NCBI GenBank assembly: GCA_026874595.1
Contig: CM049307.1
Coordinates: 39,658,862-39,722,861 of the forward strand
Source of the DNA: Sipunculus nudus
Lineage: Eukaryota; Annelida; Sipuncula; Golfingiida; Sipunculidae
Length of the DNA stretch: 64,000 bases
Direction: 5' to 3'
The notes under the pieces are model-generated. The model was given only the letters and a program-made list of their open reading frames with translations. It had not been told where the DNA came from and did not search any database. Positions 61,501-64,000 of this stretch are shown here, piece by piece; positions within the stretch are counted from its first letter, which is position 1; every line of letters starts with the position of its first letter. The position numbers were made by a program, and so were the translations under genes.

Positions 61501-61970
61501 AAAAACACTCTATAGTTCAGTTGACCTGGTTTATATAAACTAGAGTAATGGTAGAGCAAACCCGATTCAGGATCGAATAGGGACTGTAAAATTATCGGAA
61601 AGGAACGAAATTAATTGATTATGTTTAAATCAATCACTGCTGAGCAATTTAAACAGGAGGGATATAACTGAATATATGTCAATCCACACGTCAAGGGTAT
61701 GAACATGGAATTGAACAAAATACCACGTTTACAAAACGGTAGCTCTACTCAATCAAATAGCACTTCTCCATTTTTCAAGAAGACATAAGAAATGAATGAA
61801 TTCATACAAGCAAAAATGAAACTTGTTGTGGCATCTTCACCAGAGTTCATTTAATTCCACCCAGTTTTTCAATGAACTTTGGTGGACGGCAAAAGCAAGA
61901 CGAGCCGGTATTTGCTTGGTACGGCGGTAAGCTATCCGGGTCTAGGGGGAGTAAAAGCCGATCTATCACA
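58590..61970. other. Repeat-poor stretch without recognised exon
   Basis: Balanced-composition blocks at about 58680-58960, 59150-59320 and 59990-60200 stand out from the AT-rich background. The last contains TTTATTA and CCATTTATACC sites like those bound by homeodomain proteins. No reading frame with a known domain; a regulatory role is inference. Confidence 0.35.
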
Positions 61971-61977
61971 CAGACAG

Positions 61978-62010
61978 ATGGAAGTCAGTACCGCAACTCC
62001 TGACTTCCAT
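61978..62010. other. Perfect 11-bp inverted repeat
   Basis: ATGGAAGTCAG and CTGACTTCCAT are separated by 11 bases, in a balanced-composition block (about 61850-62200). Too short for a confident structured RNA. Confidence 0.8.
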
Positions 62011-62925
62011 TCCTCAATCGGTCTTTGAGGGTCCCCCGCATGGGAGCAAGAAAAGGAAACGCCGAGAAGTGCAGTGTCTGCCCTGGCTTTGTTGCAGAAG
62101 CTTTTAGCGGGAATATATTAAACCTCCCTAGATGGACAGGGATCACCACTTGTTGACCGTGTCTTGCGGCTTGTGAGGCGGGTTTACAACAAACCAGGGA
62201 TACACATTAGTTATCTAAGCTTCGTCAACGTTGTTTTCCTGTCCATATCTTTTTCCTGTTTCATCTAGATTTATCTACCTTAACAAGACATGTAATTTCA
62301 CACACAACTTCTCTTCAGTAGTTGCCTAGTCATCCAACTAACTGGGGATAAAATTGTGTTACCATTTCTGCCTCGCAAACTTTGTTCTCGTGCAAGGTGC
62401 TAACTGAAATTAACTAAATTCGGCGTTAGACGTGTATACAGAAGTGCACATTAAGGGTTATGTAACTTTGTTGAAATCTTTTAAATTACTACGTATTGGA
62501 CCACATTCTTTTTTTTGTGTATAGCATTTACAAGAAAGGTTAGCGGGGTGCGAGTATGGTTGTGGATGACCAGTGCCCAGAAATCGTAATTAGTAATACG
62601 CAGCCGTTAAATATATAGTCGATATATTATATATACCCTTTAAGGCAGTATGAAAATATCAATTTGCATCGCTTTATATAATATACAATAACAAGCATAT
62701 TCCTCGCATCTAGATTAGTAAATATATTAAACTCATTTAATCCTACCATTATTACGGCACAACAAAAATAATCATTGTATGGACTACTATCCGGAACTGA
62801 AAATTGGACCCTAAATGTTACATTACACGGAATTATAATTTTTCTTTCTTCCGGCTTTCCGGCTTTCAGGTTTCCCGCCAATGAAAGTTCGTCGCATATT
62901 CTAACCCTGCCATCCTTTGCATGAA
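62011..62925. other. Repeat-poor stretch without recognised exon
   Basis: No coding or repeat feature recognised. The 84-codon minus-strand frame at 62627-62881 is unassigned. Confidence 0.45.
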
Positions 62926-63800
62926 ATTACAATGGCCTCACTGAGAATACCAGCCTAATTAGCATTAATTCAAATCCAGTGATTAGAAATTCCTTTCTAG
63001 CTTATTAACGCCATAGTCTCATTATCGGCCATTTGATATCGGTCACACTATATGGACGCTTAGTGTCAACTAAACTTTTGTTATTTTTAGACAGGGGGAA
63101 TCATATTTCATGGTCACTGGATAACTGAAATTCGGTGTCCGTGTTAAGTTGCTCGTCACTATCATGTTTCTTTATGGCTTCTGTTAATCATACAGGGGAT
63201 CATCACTTTGAAATAACAATAGCGGAGCAATAATTACGCCTGTAATTATATAAAGAAAGAAGACATTACGGGAACACTGCCCGGGGCGCACAGGATATTT
63301 AAGCCCGGGTAAAGGCTCACCATGAAAGGGTGCTTTGGTCATTCTGTTTTACTTTTCCTTCAAAGGTCCATTATCAAGCCAATTTGCCGGTCTAACTTGC
63401 CTGGGAGGCCAGGAAATTAAAGCAGAAGGCGCAATGATTAGTTCAATCCAATCATGGAGGGGTAATATCAAGGCATTTATCCAGAAAAATGCGGCCATAT
63501 TTAGCATTGTCCAGAGACATCTAGCGCCCGCAGACTGGCCAAAATTACTTTCCGAAGGATGCTCTGGCCGCTATACGGTCTCCTAATACCAGCTGTTTTG
63601 CAGCTTCAGACAGACTAGTTAGTTCAAGTGGAAACTTATGTCTTAATGTTTCTTCAATCTTAGCTGAATTGCTTTGGCTGATACAAACACTCGGGCCGAG
63701 GATTTGGTTCATTCAGCGCCGTTTTATTACGCCGGGATAGTTCCAACAGACTTGTCTCCGACTTAAATCTGTTTGATTTTGTCCAGTCTCGTCACAAAAC
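62926..63800. promoter_or_regulatory. Candidate conserved regulatory block
   Basis: Long run of balanced, non-repetitive sequence with clustered TAATTA/GATTA-type homeodomain sites (CCTAATTAGCATTAATTC near 62951, GATTAGTTCAATCCAATCA near 63437), TTCAAAGG near 63358 and CCATATTTAG near 63496. The 83-codon plus-strand frame at 63335-63586 has no recognised domain and may be chance, so a coding exon is not excluded but is less likely. Assignment is inference from composition; conservation was not tested. Confidence 0.3.
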
Positions 63801-64000
63801 GTTACTGTTGCCTGTAATTGCTTTGGAGTTACTTTGATCTCTCCCTTTCTCTCTCTCACTCTCTCATTAACTTAGCGTCACATTTTTATCGCTCCGTAAG
63901 TTTCTTTCATTTGCCCCTTCCTTTATAACTTTCTGGCTGTTTTAAGGCCGGATCCAAGGGAGAGGATATCAGGATTAAGAGCCTCCTAATAAACCTTGAT
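63801..64000. other. Window end, CT-rich patch
   Basis: A short CTCTCT patch lies near 63840-63867; nothing else recognised. Confidence 0.5.

Overview
The window is AT-rich animal DNA dominated by repeats. It holds long (TA)n tracts, GA/CT and CA microsatellites, several minisatellites, miniature DNA transposons with inverted ends, tRNA-derived SINE-like sequences, three copies of one LTR family and one decayed LINE. This mix, especially the LINE with a GDFN/SDH-type endonuclease and YADD reverse transcriptase, fits a marine invertebrate, most likely a mollusc. The species call is inference from repeat style. No intact host gene, rRNA, functional tRNA or CRISPR array was recognised. Most open frames here are short and non-homologous by eye, or lie inside repeats.

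Layout. 0-9 kb: mostly featureless AT-rich DNA, with a GA tract split by a GC-rich miniature element (about 1.04-1.23 kb), a tRNA-like Pol III promoter fragment on the minus strand (about 3.5 kb) and a 111-bp tandem repeat (8.65-8.85 kb). 9-11.4 kb: LTR copy 1, a CTGT-rich ~160-bp tandem array and a short inverted-end element. 13.7-15.7 kb: a 296-bp tandem duplication and a 45-bp array. 17-20 kb: a SINE-like sequence, a fragment of a dispersed repeat, and TA tracts, one inside a perfect inverted repeat. 20-27 kb: gene-free DNA with microsatellites. 27.9-30.0 kb: LTR copy 2, split by a 1.3-kb Harbinger-like element flanked by a TTA duplication. 30.9-35.3 kb: two more candidate miniature elements. 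36.66-37.24 kb: a 20-bp minisatellite. 37-46 kb: TA and AAT microsatellites and poly-G tracts.

46.8-53.7 kb is the most structured part. A decayed THAP-type zinc-finger reading frame (plus strand) is followed by two ~120-bp inverted arms about 2 kb apart. Next comes a full-length-looking but broken LINE on the minus strand. The LINE leader and the DNA upstream of the THAP remnant share short blocks in the same order, including a CRE-like TGACGTCA site.

54.4-57.3 kb: LTR copy 3 inserted in a (TA)n tract, a SINE-like tRNA head, a longer copy of the dispersed repeat seen at 18.4 kb, and another TA tract. 57.3-64 kb is poor in repeats and has several balanced-composition blocks with homeodomain-like sites. 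I read these as candidate conserved regulatory elements of a neighbouring gene outside the window; that is inference only.

There is no host pathway to describe. The functional content visible is that of mobile elements: the LINE endonuclease/reverse transcriptase remnant, LTR promoter and polyadenylation signals, and non-autonomous elements that would depend on proteins encoded elsewhere.
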